Shown one piece after another: positions 35,534 through 47,636 of a DNA stretch of 64,000 nt (its first letter is position 1; each line of letters opens with the position of its first letter). Source of the stretch: Halocaridina rubra (Eukaryota; Arthropoda; Malacostraca; Decapoda; Atyidae); contig JAXCGZ010017024.1 of assembly GCA_037179515.1 (NCBI GenBank), positions 57,501 to 121,500 of the forward strand, written 5' to 3'. Below the pieces are notes generated by a model. It was not told the origin of the DNA and ran no database searches. It worked only from the letters and a program-made list of their open reading frames with translations. A program made the translations under genes and the position numbers.

Positions 35534-37511
35534 TAGTGATATGCTGAAATACATACATACATATACCTTGGCTATTTCCCCCTTTAATTGGGGGGTAGCC
35601 GACATCAAGAAAGGAAAACAAATAGGGGGATTACTTTGCTCTATGGGCAATGATGAGGGAGCTAGCGACCGTTCAGATGGCACTGCTGGAGTGCCACAGC
35701 CCATCCTCCCGGCTCTTCCACAACCTGTGTCGCTTCACAACTGCCAGCTCCTCCTACTGCCCCTACCACAGGGCTATCTCTGTAAGATGCAGCCCCGTGG
35801 TAACAGCAGATGCCCATCAGAGCCGCGTCACAATCGCTCGCCACTCATTCCTATTTCTAGCACGCTCGCTTGCTTCCCTCACATCCATCCTCCTATCATT
35901 CAGGGCTCTCCTTACTCCATCCATCCATCCAAACCTAGGTCTCCCTCTAGCATTTCTCCCATCAACTCTCGCATTCATCACCTTTTTCAGCAGCCTTTCA
36001 TCATCCATCCTTTCCACATGGCCAAACCATCTCAGAACATTCATATCTACTCTGGCTGCAATTTCTCTCCTCACACCCGTTCTTGCTCTCACCACTTCAT
36101 TCCTAACCCTATCCAATCGAGATACACCAATCATACTCCTCAGGCATTTCATCTCAAACACATTTATTTTCCGTCTCTCACTTACATTCATACCCCATAA
36201 CTCTGATCCATACATCACAGTTGGCACAACCACTTCTCATACAAAACTTTCTTAACATTCATTTCCAACCCTCTATTCTTCATCACTCCTTTCAATGCAC
36301 CCAACACTTTACATCCTTCATTCACTCTGTGACACACATCTGCTTCCACTCCACCATTTGCAGCTATAACCGAGCCTAAATACTTAAACTGATTAACCTC
36401 CTCAAGTGTCTCTCCATTCAACATAACATTCAATCCAGCGCCATCCTCATTTCTTGTACACCTCATAACCTTACTCTTTCCCACATTCACTCGCAGCTTC
36501 CTTCTCTCACACACCATTCCAAATTCTGACACTAACTGACACAGCTTTTCCTCTGAATCTGCCACCACCACAGTATCATCTGTTAACAGCAACTGATTCA
36601 GCTCCCACTCATTATCATCCCCATCTACCAGTCTCAAACCTCGACCACGCACTCGCTCATTCACCTCTCTTACAACTCCATCAATATGCAAATTGAACAG
36701 CCATGGTGACATCACACATCCCTGTCTCAGTCCCACACTCATTGGAAACCACTCACTCACTTCATTCCCTACCCTAACACAAGCTCTACTACCCTCATAC
36801 AAACTCTTCACTGCATGCAACAATTTACCCATTCCACATAGCCACTCTATCAACTCTATCATATGCTTTCTCCAGATCTAAAAATGCACAATACACATCC
36901 TTACCCTTTGCTAAATATTTCTCACATAACTGCCTAACTATAAAAATCTGATCTATACAACCTCTACCTCTCCTAAAACCACTCTGCACTTCCGCGATCA
37001 CATATTCTGTCTTATCCCTAATCCTTTTAACCAGTATCCTACCATACACTTTTCATACCTCACTCAACAAACTTATACCCCTAAAATTACTGCATTCATA
37101 CATATCTCCCTTACCTTTGTATAGGGGCACTATACAGGCAATCACCCAATCCACTGGCACCAATGACAACATAAAGCATATATTAAACACTCTCACTAAC
37201 CATTCCAATGCAGTCACACCCCCTTCTTTCAACATCTCCGCTCTCACACCATCCATTCCAGGTGCTTTACCTGCTTTCGCTTCATACAATGCCCTTTTCA
37301 CCTCCTCTCTTGTAATCTCTCTCTCATTTTCATCTCCCATTACTGGCCCTTGAACCCCTCCCACTGCCACTATAGCTGCCTCTCTATCTTCCTCAACATT
37401 CAGCAAGCACTCAAAATATTTTGCCCATCTTTTCCTTGCATCGTTCCCTCTTAACATCTGTCCATTCACATCTTTCACTGTCTCTTCCATCCTTGATCCA
37501 CCCTTCCTTGC
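35534..37511 (-). mobile_element. RTE-type LINE fragment 1 inserted in LTR-A
   Basis: 5'-truncated minus-strand RTE-like element. The 3' region after the RT stop (35817 downward) is a 260-bp conserved block shared with 63050-63280 and ending in CCAAGGTATATGTATG (TATG repeats). Its insertion splits LTR-A at TTTAAAAT / ATAAATTG. Confidence 0.85.
35817..37490 (-). pseudogene. RTE LINE reverse transcriptase, broken
   Basis: Pieces in order: 37490-37053 (EEVKRALYEAKAGKAPGMDG, PLYKGKGD, FRGISLLSEV), 37049-36825 (VQSGFRRGRGCIDQIF, AFLDLEKAYDRV), 36862-36215 (VGLRQGCVMSPWLFNL, then QLLLTDDTVVVAD where FADD is usual, then [10 protein letters not shown]) and 36233-35817 ([34 protein letters not shown]). 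The two catalytic aspartates remain; the preceding F-A is changed to L-T. Three frame breaks. The C-terminal [11 protein letters not shown] block is diagnostic of RTE-like elements. Confidence 0.87.
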
Positions 37512-37662
37512 TCTCTATAAATTGTAAATAATCATAATTTGCAAAATGCAAGGGGTGAGATTTTTTTTAGTAAGAAAAGAAAAGGCAGTTACAAGTTAAA
37601 TAAATAACTAATAAGGCATCTACTAAAGCCTTTGGTGACTTTGAGCGAAACACTCTGTCACA

Positions 37663-37920
37663 AAGGCCCTTTCTAGGGAATATTAAATGAATAAAATTCT
37701 ACTACAAAAGGCCAAAAAAAAAAAAAAAAAAAAAAAAAAGAACAGAGGAAGTTATGGTGACTTCCGTGTTATTATGAGAGATGAGAGATTCTTTTAGGGG
37801 AGAAAAACATATGAAAAAAAAATGGGATCCACCACTGGAACATATCATACCACATATAGTGAACAAATTCTTATTAAAAAAACATTAAGTCGCATGCAAA
37901 ACTGTGGGGAAGATGATGTT
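37663..37920. other. Unassigned flank with A26-type run
   Basis: Sequence between the outer LTR-A edge and LINE-D copy 5, including a poly(A) run at about 37713-37738. It may be the 5' flank or leader of plus-strand element S; nothing confirms this. Confidence 0.4.
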
Positions 37921-40900
37921 ACGGATTACCTAATTGTGAATACCTAATTGTGTTTACGGGAAAGAGCCCAAAGCTCGTATCTTCCCGTCTCCTCATCGGT
38001 TCCATTTTCTACTTAGTGATACTTATCATACCTGTCCTTAAAACTATGGATTGAGGTAGCATTAACTACCTCCTCGCTTAGCCAATTCCAATTATCAACT
38101 ACTCTTACACTGAAAAAGTATTTCCTTAACTCCTGCAAAGAAGTTTTCTTACGAAGCTTCAAACTATGACCTCTAGTTCTAGAGCCAGCCATATTAAAAT
38201 ATCGATCCCTATCCACTCTATCATAACCATGAAGGAATTTAAAGACTGTCACCATATCCCCCCTCAATCTTCTAGCTTCGAGTGATGGTAAGTCTAATTC
38301 CCTCAGCCTCTCATCATAACTGAGATTACGTATTTCTGGCACCAGTCTCGTGGCATGTCTTTGAAATTTTTCAAGCTTAGCTATGTGCTTTTTCAAGTGC
38401 GGATTCCAAAAGGGAGCTGCATATTCGAGTTTTGGCCTCACATAGGTTACATAAGTATTTCTGAACATTTCCTTGTCCATGTGCCTGAAGGTTACCCTTA
38501 TATTTGATAAGAATGCATATGCTGCCCTCACTATGCCATTTATATGTATTTCTGGAGACAAATTTGCTAGTATGTTTACTCCTAGATCTCTCTCATTTTC
38601 TGTCTCTTGAAGTTGTACTCCAGCCACCTAGTAGTCAAGCTTGGGCCTTCTTGCACTTGTACCCATTCTCATTACCTTACATTTTGAAGTATTGAATTTC
38701 ATTAGCCACTTTTCTGACCACTCTTGCAGACTATTTAGATCTTCCTGAAATTCCCTACCATTGTTCTCGTTTCCTACTTTCTTCACAATCTTTGCATCAT
38801 CTGCAAACATATTCATGAATGAATTTACAGACTCTGGTAGGTCATTTACATATACAAGGAACAAAAGTGGCCCTAAAACTGAACCCTGTGGAACTCCACT
38901 ACTAACTCTTCTCCATTCAGACACTGAGTGTCTTACTCTAACCCTCTGTTCCCTTCCTTCTAAGTAAGTTTTTATCCATTCCAAGACATTTCCACCTAAT
39001 CTAGCCATTGCTTGCAGCTTTCTAATAAGTCTCCCATGTGGAACAGTGCCAAATGCTTTTTGGAATTCTAGGAATATGCAATCTGTCCAGCCATCTCTTT
39101 CTTGTAAGATTCGGCTTACCTCATCATAAAATTCTAATAAGTTTGTTACTGTTGATCTACCTTCTCTGAAGCCATGTTGCCTCACTGACATAAAGTTGAA
39201 GGATTCCAAGTGAAGAGGGATATGTTTCCTTAGTAGTTTCTCCATAACTTTGCAAATTATGCTGGTCAAGGAAACTGGTCTATAGTTCAGAGCCGTATCC
39301 CTCCTTCCCTTTTTGAAGATAGGTATCACATTTGCTTGTTTCCAGCATCTTGGAATCTCCCCTGACTCCAGTGACTTTTTAAATATGATACCCAGTGCCA
39401 CTGATATTGAGTGTGCTCATTTTTTAAGTACATGAGGGGATATGTCATCAAGACCTGTAGCTTTATGAACATCCAAATCCATCAGCGCTTTGCATACCTT
39501 TGTGGCTGTAAGGTTGATGTTCTCTAATACCGGCCCTTGAGCTTCTATCTCTGCAATCTGAGGGGATGGGGTACTTTCTACTGTAAAAACTGACTGAAAC
39601 TCCTTGTTCAATTCCTTACAGATCTCTTCATCCATCTCAGTCATGCTTCCATCTTCTCTCTTTAGCCTTAAAACCTGTTCTTTTACCTTCAGTTTTCCTC
39701 TGATAAAGCTGTGGAAAAGTTTGGGATTTTCTTTAGCCTTCCTGGTGATGTCCCTCTCATAGTCTCTCTCTGCCTCTCTCCTTTTACTTAGGTAGTCATT
39801 TCTTGCTCTTTTGTAGGTCTGCCAGGCATTTATGTTTTTTCTCCTCCTATACCTTTTCCAGCATTTGTCTCTCCACTCCTTAGCTCTTTTACACTCATTA
39901 TCAAACCATTTCTCTCTGGCATGAATTACACCTACTTTGGTGACAGGTATGCAGCAATCTACTATCTTCCCATATTTCTCACAAAAGATGTCATACATTT
40001 CTTGTACAGATTTGTTGTAAAATAGGGTCCTCCAGTCAATAACTGCAAAAAGCTCATTCATTTTGATGTAATCTCCTTTAGGATAGTTCCTCCTCATGTC
40101 CTGAGTGCCTCTACTCTCAGGCAGAATATCTTCAATGATATACTCCATCAACAACACACAGTGGTCACTCTTTCCAATTGGTGGTTCATACTCAATTTTT
40201 TCAATATCCAACACATTATCTGTGAATACTAGATCAAGTAGTGATGGCTCATCCCCACCCCTGGCCCTCGTTGGTTCCATTACATGTTGGTGTAGGAAAT
40301 TCCCTTGTACGCAATCTAGGAATCTTGCCCCGAATGAGTCCTCATCACTGTGTGGGTCAAGATTTATCCAATCTATCTCTTTATGATTAAAATCTCCCAT
40401 AATCAAAATCCTACATTTTCTCTCCTGTGCAATGTTAACAACTGAGTTTATGACTTCAATAGTACCTATATGACTTTCCTCACAAACTTCTAGCCTATTC
40501 TGGTTCCTTGGTGGGTTATATACAACAGTTATTATAATGCTCTCTGACCCAGTATTTATGCGAGCAACAAGAAATTCCTTGAACTCACTTTCTATAGCCA
40601 AGTTTATTTCTTCAACTTAAATCCTTTCACTTATGAGCAGTGCTATCCCTCCACCAATCCTCTCAGATCTTTCAACCCTTAATATTCTGAAGCCCTTAGG
40701 AAAAACTGTGACACTGTTTATGTCCTCACTCAACTTAGTCTCTGTTATTGCTACTATATCTGCCTTACTGTTGTGAATCCTATCTTTTAATTCTACTGCC
40801 TTACCAGCTAATCTATCAGCATTTGTGTATAACAATCTTAATGAGGCCCCATCCCCTGATCTTTTGTCATTATCTTCTTTATCTCCCCTTTGTCTTGAAG

Positions 40901-40975
40901 AACTCTGAAATGAAAATTTTTCTTCTCTTCTTCATTCCTTTCCTCATTTAACCTTCTTGCTTCTTCCAACCAGTT
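37921..40975 (-). mobile_element. LINE-D copy 5, full ORF2
   Basis: From tail units (GATTACCTAATTGTG, plus strand, 37923-37955) to the ORF1 C-terminal part (about 40840-40970). It carries a candidate slippery heptamer AAATTTT (minus, 40913-40919), with the ORF1 stop at 40838-40840. On the right it abuts element S gag. Confidence 0.88.
38013..40835 (-). pseudogene. LINE-D copy 5 ORF2, three stops and no frameshift
   Basis: One frame of about 941 codons. Endonuclease: YTNADRLAGK, AITETKLSED, ILIMGDFNHKEIDW, LLDLVFTDN and IGKSDHCVLL, all active-site blocks present. A basic linker follows (CKRAKEWRDKCWKRYRRRK). RT: ATGLDDISPHV, ALNYRPVSLTS, SSGVPQGSVLGP and MFADDAKI intact. Stops at 40617-40619, 39417-39419 and 38628-38630 only. 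Best-preserved example of the family here. No Met occurs in roughly the first 75 codons. Confidence 0.88.
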
Positions 40976-41672
40976 AGGCAATAATGACAAGAAAGATGCA
41001 GAAGCAGTAAAACAGGCAATTAGGGCAGGTGCGCGTGTTGAGAGAATGGGCTTGAGTCAGATTGTAGAAAGGGTAAGAATACTTCTGACTTCGGACTAAT
41101 GCTGACACTGTATTTTTTGGTTGGGCTGGAGACCATGATTAAGGGAAGGTATCACAACGTGCTGATTTTCAGTGTAAGGTAAAACTGCGACTATGTTTTA
41201 ATTATGGAAAACCAAACCACTTTGCGCGTGCTTGCCCGTTGACTTCGCATGCGGAGTCAGAAAGCGAATCTACCACGTGTATTGAGTCTCATGTGTGTTA
41301 CAGATGCAATAAACCTGGTCACACAGCTAAAGACTGTGATTTAAACTCCAACAAGGGAAAACCATTAGCGCCTACTTCTTCCTCCAACAATTGAAAATGG
41401 CGCTGCCGGTGTTTGAGATAGCTGTAAACAGAGTTCGGGTGAGTGCGCTTGTGGACAGTGGATGCACTAGATGCATAGCTGAGGAGAGGAAGTGTCGAGA
41501 TTGGAGTAGGCGAGATGTTGGCCTTGGGATTAGTGGCCACAAGGTTCCCTGCAGAGGAGAGGGGTTTGTCAACATAGTTCATGGAGGCAGTGAGGCAAGA
41601 GTGAAGGCAATAGTCGTTGCTCGTTGTTCGCTGAATTTTGGATTCATCCTGGGTATGAATGGTATTGAGTAA
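40976..41672 (+). pseudogene. Element S gag C-terminus and protease
   Basis: Plus strand. Two CCHC knuckles around 41180-41340: CFNYGKPNHFARAC (second Cys is Tyr) and CYRCNKPGHTAKDC (intact). The protease frame 41391-41672 has VSALVDSGCTRCIAE with a D-S-G active site, then GHKVPCRGEGFV and LGMNGIE. Gag is frame-broken at about 41097-41180. The upstream part of gag is missing because LINE-D copy 5 lies there. Confidence 0.78.
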
Positions 41673-41840
41673 TTGGGAGGAGTAACTATAGAGTCGACCC
41701 AGAAGATAACAGTAGGAGATAGAACTGAGTCTTTGGCGAATATGTCTGTATGTAGGGAAGAAAAGCCAGTCATAGTCATAGACGAGAAGGACTTCAAAGC
41801 AGTGTTTGATGGATGTCGTTGGGTGGTTACTTGGTTATAA

Positions 41841-43044
41841 GTGGAGGGAAAGGAACCTAGTCTTACGAACACAACGACAGAGTATGAATTCCCACGACAT
41901 GTTCGAGAGGAGCATGAGCAGGAATTAGCACAATTGATTAAGGATGGATGGCTTGTGCCACACGATGAGCAAAAACATGACCTCCCTTGTGGCTTGATAC
42001 CTCTCATGGCAGTGAACCAGGAGAACAAGAAAAAAGTGCGACCCGTCCTCAATTGCAGGGAGCTGATTTTTTATGTGAATGCTTTTACCGGTAAGGCAGA
42101 TTTATGTTGGTTCAAACTGCAGGCTTGGCAGAGGATGAGGAGCAATACAGCCATTGTTGATTTGAGGAAGGCGTATTTGCAGATTCATGTGGATGAAAGT
42201 CTGTGGGCATATCAGACAGTGATGTTTAAAGGAAGAAGGTACCGCTTAATGCCACTTGGGTTTGGGTTGAACATTGCACCACTAATAATGTTAGGAATTC
42301 TGATAGCGGTGTTTGATCAAACCTGAGATCAAGCAACACACATCAGCTTATTTGGATGACATTTATCTGGATGAAAGTGGTGTGGTATGCAGTCGAGTCA
42401 TTAAGCATCTGCAAAAGCGGGGTTTAGCATGTAAGAGCCCTGAGAAGGTATCGACCGGGGTGCGTGTTCTAGGCATGAGGGTGCAGGGTGATACAGAAAG
42501 AAAGGGACAGCTCAACTGGTGCAGAAACAATAAATTGGAGGGGATATCAGAAGTACTGACCAGGTTAGTGATATTTTCAATTTGTGGTCAGTTGACTGGA
42601 CATTTGCTAGTTTGTGGCTGGTTGAGAATGGCTGCCGCTTACCTCAAAAGAGTAGCGAATACTTATAGTGTTGGATGGGATGACGAGATCAGAAAGGAGT
42701 ATGCTCGTGTCATGTTGGAGGAGATCTATCTCAGATTAGATAAAAACAATCCCACTCATGGAAGGTTGAATGCGGAGGGTGCGAGCTCATTAGCTATTGG
42801 CATGGTTTTACAGGTGAATGGAATGACTGTAGAGGATGGATCATGGTTGAAGGAGTCAGATAGCACGCACATAAACATGGCGGAGTTAGATGCTATTATT
42901 CGACAGCTTAACATGGCTCTATCATGGAGTATGAAGAAGATACAGTTAAAGACTGATTCTTCTATTGTCTATCACTGGTTAAATGATGCACTGACTAACA
43001 AAGCAAGGCTGAGGACAAAAGCTGCAAGTGAGATGCTAATCTGA
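41841..43044 (+). pseudogene. Element S reverse transcriptase and RNase H
   Basis: 41841-42326: DGWLVPHDEQ, KKVRPVLNCREL, IVDLRKAYLQIHVDE, RLMPLGFGLNIAP. A frameshift near 42315 leads to 42313-43044 with AYLDDIYLDE (YLDD intact), VLGMRVQGD, then RNase H motifs AEGASSLAIGMVL, NMAELDAII and LKTDSSIVYHWL. This RT differs in style from elements K and M (RKAYLQIHVDESLW; LGFGLNIAP). I place it with Ty3/gypsy-like elements without naming a clade. Confidence 0.8.
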
Positions 43045-43182
43045 AGAAGATTGGAAATCATAACCCAGTTGAAGAAGGAGTGTAACATAGAGTTGAGCCT
43101 CAAGCTAGTACCTAGCAAATACAATCTTGCAGATGCTTTGACGCGGGTACCCAACTGGTGGTTGAGTCATTAGCACGGTGAT

Positions 43183-43985
43183 GTGTGCGCTGTGGCAAAC
43201 TGTCCTGACCCAGACAAGATAAAAGACATTAATCAGAATATGGGTCATCCTGGCGTGGAACAAACAATTTACTTTGCAAGGAGGGTGCATCCACATGTTG
43301 CCCGCAAGCAAGTTCAGGAAGTTGTTAGGAACTGTGAGGAGTGGAGCAGTATAGATCCTGCCCCTCAAAAGTAGAAACACGGTAGTCTGAGTGTGCCGGC
43401 TGCATGGGGATGGTTGGGAATGGATGCAACACACTACGATGGAAAACACTACCTTACCCTCACTGATTGTGGCCCAAGCCGCATCACTTTGTGGCATGAA
43501 CTGCGTTTTTAGGATTGTGACACTGTGATGCGGTTATTAGCACTGGTGTTTTGTGCATGTGGGCCCCCTCAGGAGATCTTGACTGACAATGCAACAATTT
43601 TCAGGAGTCAAAGGTTCAAGGATTTTGTCGGTAAGTGGGGGTGTAGTCTGTGGTTTCCATGTGCATATGCTCAGAAGGTAATTCCATTTTTGAGAGGGTT
43701 CATCGTTCAATCAAGAGGATAGCTGCCAGAACTCACTGTGATATCAGAGAAGCTGTATATTTGTACAACATAATTCTGTTAGATGATGTGCATGAGGCCA
43801 CTGCACTCATTAATGTGGTTCACAAGTATTCAGCAAGAATCAAGGGAGTAAATGAAGTCATGGAGCAGGACGCAGGTGGCGATTGCTGGTACAAGGTGGG
43901 GGAGGAGGTGTCGGGTAAGGGCCCTCAAAACAGGTGCTTCAAAAAGTTCGAGTGTGGAAGAAAAACAAAATTGATCTCTCCCTAA
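43183..43985 (+). pseudogene. Element S integrase
   Basis: HHCC region: MGHPGVEQTIYFARRVHPH and NCEEWSS (last Cys replaced by Trp), stop at 43372-43374. Core in pieces: GMDATHYDGKHYLTLTDCGP (43420-43480), then IEILTDNATIF-type block in 43525-43722 (EILTDNATIFRSQRF), then after a frameshift NSIFERVHRSIKRIAAR with the catalytic Glu (43665-43720), and CWYKVGEEV. D-D-E is present but spread over frames. Confidence 0.78.
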
Positions 43986-44210
43986 GAGGCAGAAGTGGAT
44001 GGCATACCCCTACATGTGAAGGATCTCAGGCATCACGCTGTGAGCAGAGAGGAGAGGTCAGAGACTGGGAAGCGGAAGTGAGGATGAGACTGAGGATAAT
44101 GAGCCTCTGCTGATAGGATGTGACACTAACTGTTCAACGAGTGAACATCACATGGGAGGTGAACCGGATGGACAAGGCATCCTCCCACTCAGATTTGTTG
44201 TTGAATTCAA

Positions 44211-44225
44211 ATTCAGGGGGGAGTG
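44211..44225 (+). other. Element S polypurine tract
   Basis: ATTCAGGGGGGAGTG lies just after the pol region and directly before TGTAGGCAGGG, the expected position for plus-strand priming at a 3' LTR. Confidence 0.6.
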
Positions 44226-44350
44226 TGTAGGCAGGGTGAGAAGTGGAAGATGGGTTGCTTTTTCGTGATGTGAATAAAGTTGAAGTTTTGGGAGAGAGGG
44301 TAGAAAGTTTAGGGGTGAACATCGTGATTGTCATTGTTATGGTTGTTGTT
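44226..44350 (+). repeat. Element S 3' LTR, left part
   Basis: Begins TGTAGGCAGGGTGAGAAGTGG immediately after the polypurine tract. Interrupted at about 44351 by LINE-D copy 6; the rest may be 47637-47985. No 5' LTR is available to confirm. Confidence 0.5.
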
Positions 44351-44444
44351 GTTGTGATTACCTAATTGTGATTACCTAATTGTGTTTACAAGAAAGAGCC
44401 CAAAGCTCGTATCTTCCCATCTCCTGATCGGTTCCATTTTATAC

Positions 44445-47248
44445 TTAGTGATACTTATCATACCTGCCCTTAAAACTATGGATTGAGATAGCATTAACTA
44501 CCTCCTCGCTTAGCCAATTCCAATTATCAACTACTCTTACACTGAAAAAGTATTTCCTTACATCCTGCAAAGAAGTTTTCTTACGAAGCTTCAAACTATG
44601 ACCTCTAGTTCTAGAGCCAGCCATATCAAAATATCGATCCCTATCCACTCTATCATAACCATGAAGGAATTTAAAGACTGTCACCATATCCCCCCTCACT
44701 CTTCTAGCTTCGAGTGATGGTAAGTCTAATTCCCTCAGCCTCTCATCATAACTGAGATTGCGTATTTCTAGCACCAGTTTCGTGGCATGTCTTTGAACTT
44801 TTTCAAGCTTAGCTATGTGCTTTTTCAAGTGCGGATTCCAAAAGGGGGCTGCATATTCGAGTTTTGGCCTCACATAGGTTACATAATTATTTCTGAACAT
44901 TTCCTTGTCCATGTGCCTGAAGGCTACCCTTACATTTGATAAGAATGCATATGCTGCCCTTACTATGCCATTTATATGTATTTCTGGAGACAAATCTGCC
45001 AGTATGTTTACTCCTAGATCTCTCTCATTTTCTGTCTCTTGAAGTTGTACTCCAGCCACCGAGTAGTCAAGCTTGGGCATTCTTGCACTTGTACCCATTC
45101 TCATTACCTTACATTTTGAAGTATTGAATTTCATTAGCCACTTTTCTGACCACTCATGCAGATTATTTAGATCCTCCTGAAGTTCTCTACCATTGTTCTC
45201 GTTTTTTACTTTCTTCACAATCTTTGCATCATCTGCAAACATATTCATGAATGAATTTATACACTCTGGTAGGTCATTTACATATACAAGGAACAAAAGT
45301 GGCCCTAAAACTGAACCCTGTGGAACTCCACTTCTAACTCTTCTCCATTCAGACACTGAGTGTCTTACTCTAACCCTCTGTTCCCTTCCTTCTAAGTAAG
45401 TTTTTATCCATTCCAAAACATTTCCACCTATTCTAGCCATTGATTGCAGCTTCCTAATAAGTCTCCCATGTGGAACAGTGTCAAACGCTTTCTGGAAGTC
45501 TAGGAATATGCAATCTGCCCAGCCATCTCTTTCCTGTAAGATTTGGCTTACCTCATCATAAAATTCTAATAAGTTTGTTACTGTTGATCTTCCTTCTCTG
45601 AAGCCATGTTGCCTCACTGACAAAAAGTTGAAGGATTCCAAGTGAAGAGGGATATGTTTCCTTAGTAGTTTCTCCATAACTTTGCAAACTATGCTGGTCA
45701 AGGAAACTGGTCTATAGTTCAGAGCCGTATCCCTCCTTCCCTTTTTGAAGATAGGTATCACATTTGCTTGTTTCCAGCATCTTGGAATCTCCCCCGACTC
45801 CAGTGACTCCTTAAATATGATACTTAGTGCCACTGATATTGTGTTTGCGCATTTTTTAAGTACATGAGGGGATATGTCATCGGGACCTGTAGCTTTATGA
45901 ACATCTAAATCCATCAACGCTTTGCATACCTCTGTGGCTGTAAGGTTGATGTTCTCTAATACCGGCCCTTGAGCTTCTATCACTGCAATCTGAGGGGGTG
46001 GGGTATTTTCTACTGTAAATACTGACTGAAACTCCTTGTTCAATTCTTTGCAGTTCTCTTCATCCGTGTCAGTGATGCTTCCATCCGCTCTCTTAAGCCT
46101 TAAAACCTGTTCTTTTACCTTCAGTTTTCCTCTGATAAAGCTGTGGAAAAGCTTGGGATTTTCTTTAGCCTTCCTGGTGATGTCCCTCTCATAGTCTCTC
46201 TCTGCCTCTCTCCTTTTACTTAGGTAGTCATTTCTTGCTCTTTTGTAGGTTTGCCAGGCATTTATGTTTTTTCTCCTCCTATACCTTTTCCAGCATTTGT
46301 CTCTCCACTCCTTAGCTCTTTTACACCCATTATCAAACCATGTCTCTCTGGCATGAATTACACCTACTTTGGTGACAGGTATGCAGCAATCTACTATCTT
46401 CCCATATTTCTCACAAAAGATGTCATACATTTCTTGTACAGATTTGTTGTAAAATAAGGTTCTCCAGTCAATAACTGCAAAAAGCTCATTCATTTTGATG
46501 TAATCTCCTTTCCGATAGTTCCTCCTCATGTCCTCAGTACCTCTACTCGCAGGAAGAATATCTTCAATGATATACTCCATCAACAACACACAGTGGTTCA
46601 TACTCAATTTTTTCAATATCCGACACATTATCTGTGAACACTAGATCAAGTAGTGATGGCTCATCCCCACCCCTGGCCCTTGTTGGTTCCATTACATGTT
46701 GGTGTAGGAAATTCCCTTGTACGCAATCTAGGAATCTTGCCCCGAATGAGTCCTCACCACTGTGTGGGTCAAGATTTATCCAATCTATCTCTTTATGATT
46801 AAAGTCTCCCATAATCAAAATCCTACATTTTTTTTTCCCGTGCCATGTTAACAACTGAGTTTATGACTTCAATAGTACCTATATGACTTTCCTCATAAAC
46901 TTCTAGCCTATTTTGGTTCCTTGGTGGGTTGTATACAACAGTTATTATAATGCTCTCTGACCCAGTATTTATGCGAGCAACAAGAAATTCCTTGAACTCA
47001 CTTTCTATAGCCAAGTTTATTTCTTCGACTTGAATCCTTTCACTTATGAGCAGTGCTATCCCTCCACCAGTCCTCTCAGATCTTTCAACCCTTAGTATTC
47101 TGAAACCCTTAGGAAAAACTGTGACACTGTTTATGTCCTCACTCAACTTAGTCTCTGTAATTGCTACTATATCTGCCTTACTGTTGTGAATCCTATCTTT
47201 TAATTCTACTGCCTTACCAGCTAAGCCATCAGCATTTGTGTATAACAA
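44445..47248 (-). pseudogene. LINE-D copy 6 ORF2, one 20-bp deletion plus a small N-terminal shift
   Basis: 727 codons are continuously open (46628-44445) covering the linker, RT (ATGPDDISPHV, ALNYRPVSLTS, RSGVPQGSVLGP, MFADDAKI) and the complete C-terminal domain. Upstream the endonuclease is in two further frames (47248-46823; 46854-46564), shifted within an A-run at about 46829-46836. A 20-bp deletion at about 46598, between CCAC repeats, removes the residues before DHC. The RT is the longest uninterrupted coding stretch in the window. Confidence 0.88.
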
Positions 47249-47250
47249 TC

Positions 47251-47636
47251 TTAATGAGGCCCCATCCCCTGATCTTCTGTCATTATCTTCTTTATCTCCC
47301 CTTTGTCTGGAAGAACTCTGTAATGAAAATTTTTCTTCTCTTCTTCATTTCTTTCATCATTTAACCTTCTTGCCTCTTGCAACAAGTTTTTGATCTTTCC
47401 CATCTCTTCCTGTGTTCTGTATTGTCTAATGAACACTTCTTTGAATTCTTGAAGGTCTTTTAGACTTTTTTTTCTCAACAATATTTCCCTACATGTTTCC
47501 CCTCTCTCAAAGGTTACTTTTGTTGGTCTCGGCTTTCCTTCCCTCGAATATTTACCTAGTTGGTGTATGTTTACAATATCCTCAGGACCACATACTACTC
47601 CAAGCTTTCTTATCAGGTCTACAACCCTAGCGTTGA
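47251..47636 (-). pseudogene. LINE-D copy 6 ORF1, C-terminal part
   Basis: Same RPTKVTFERGE / LLRKKSLKD / VFIRQYRTQEE region as copy 4. Open 47481-47251 and readable to 47636 across a stop (TAG at about 47490). Ends GPH-TAA at the ORF2 start. Confidence 0.65.

Larger units (their letters stand above)
34491..37662 (-). repeat. Complete LTR (LTR-A), split by an RTE LINE
   Basis: LTR sequence occupies 34491-35533 and 37512-37662 (about 1.19 kb together). In minus orientation it starts TGTGACAGAG and ends CCCCACA, satisfying TG...CA. The left part matches LTR-C (56763-57478) and the right part matches LTR-B (47986-48679). In LTR-B the sequence across the LINE site is continuous (about 48508-48545). 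It contains a TATA-like stretch (TTTTATATGA, minus, about 35038-35048) and a TGACGTCA site. Confidence 0.85.
44351..47636 (-). mobile_element. LINE-D copy 6, full ORF2
   Basis: Tail units at 44355-44390 (plus strand GTGATTACCTAATTGTG twice), ORF2 44445-47248 and ORF1 C-terminal part 47251-47636. Candidate slippery heptamer AAATTTT (minus, 47326-47332). Homology with copy 4 ends at about 47636 in ORF1. Confidence 0.88.

Noticed and set aside
36693..37353. Host gene on the plus strand at 35481-37353
   Set aside because: All frames there are the antisense of the RTE LINE and its conserved 3' block, which recurs at 62347-63290.
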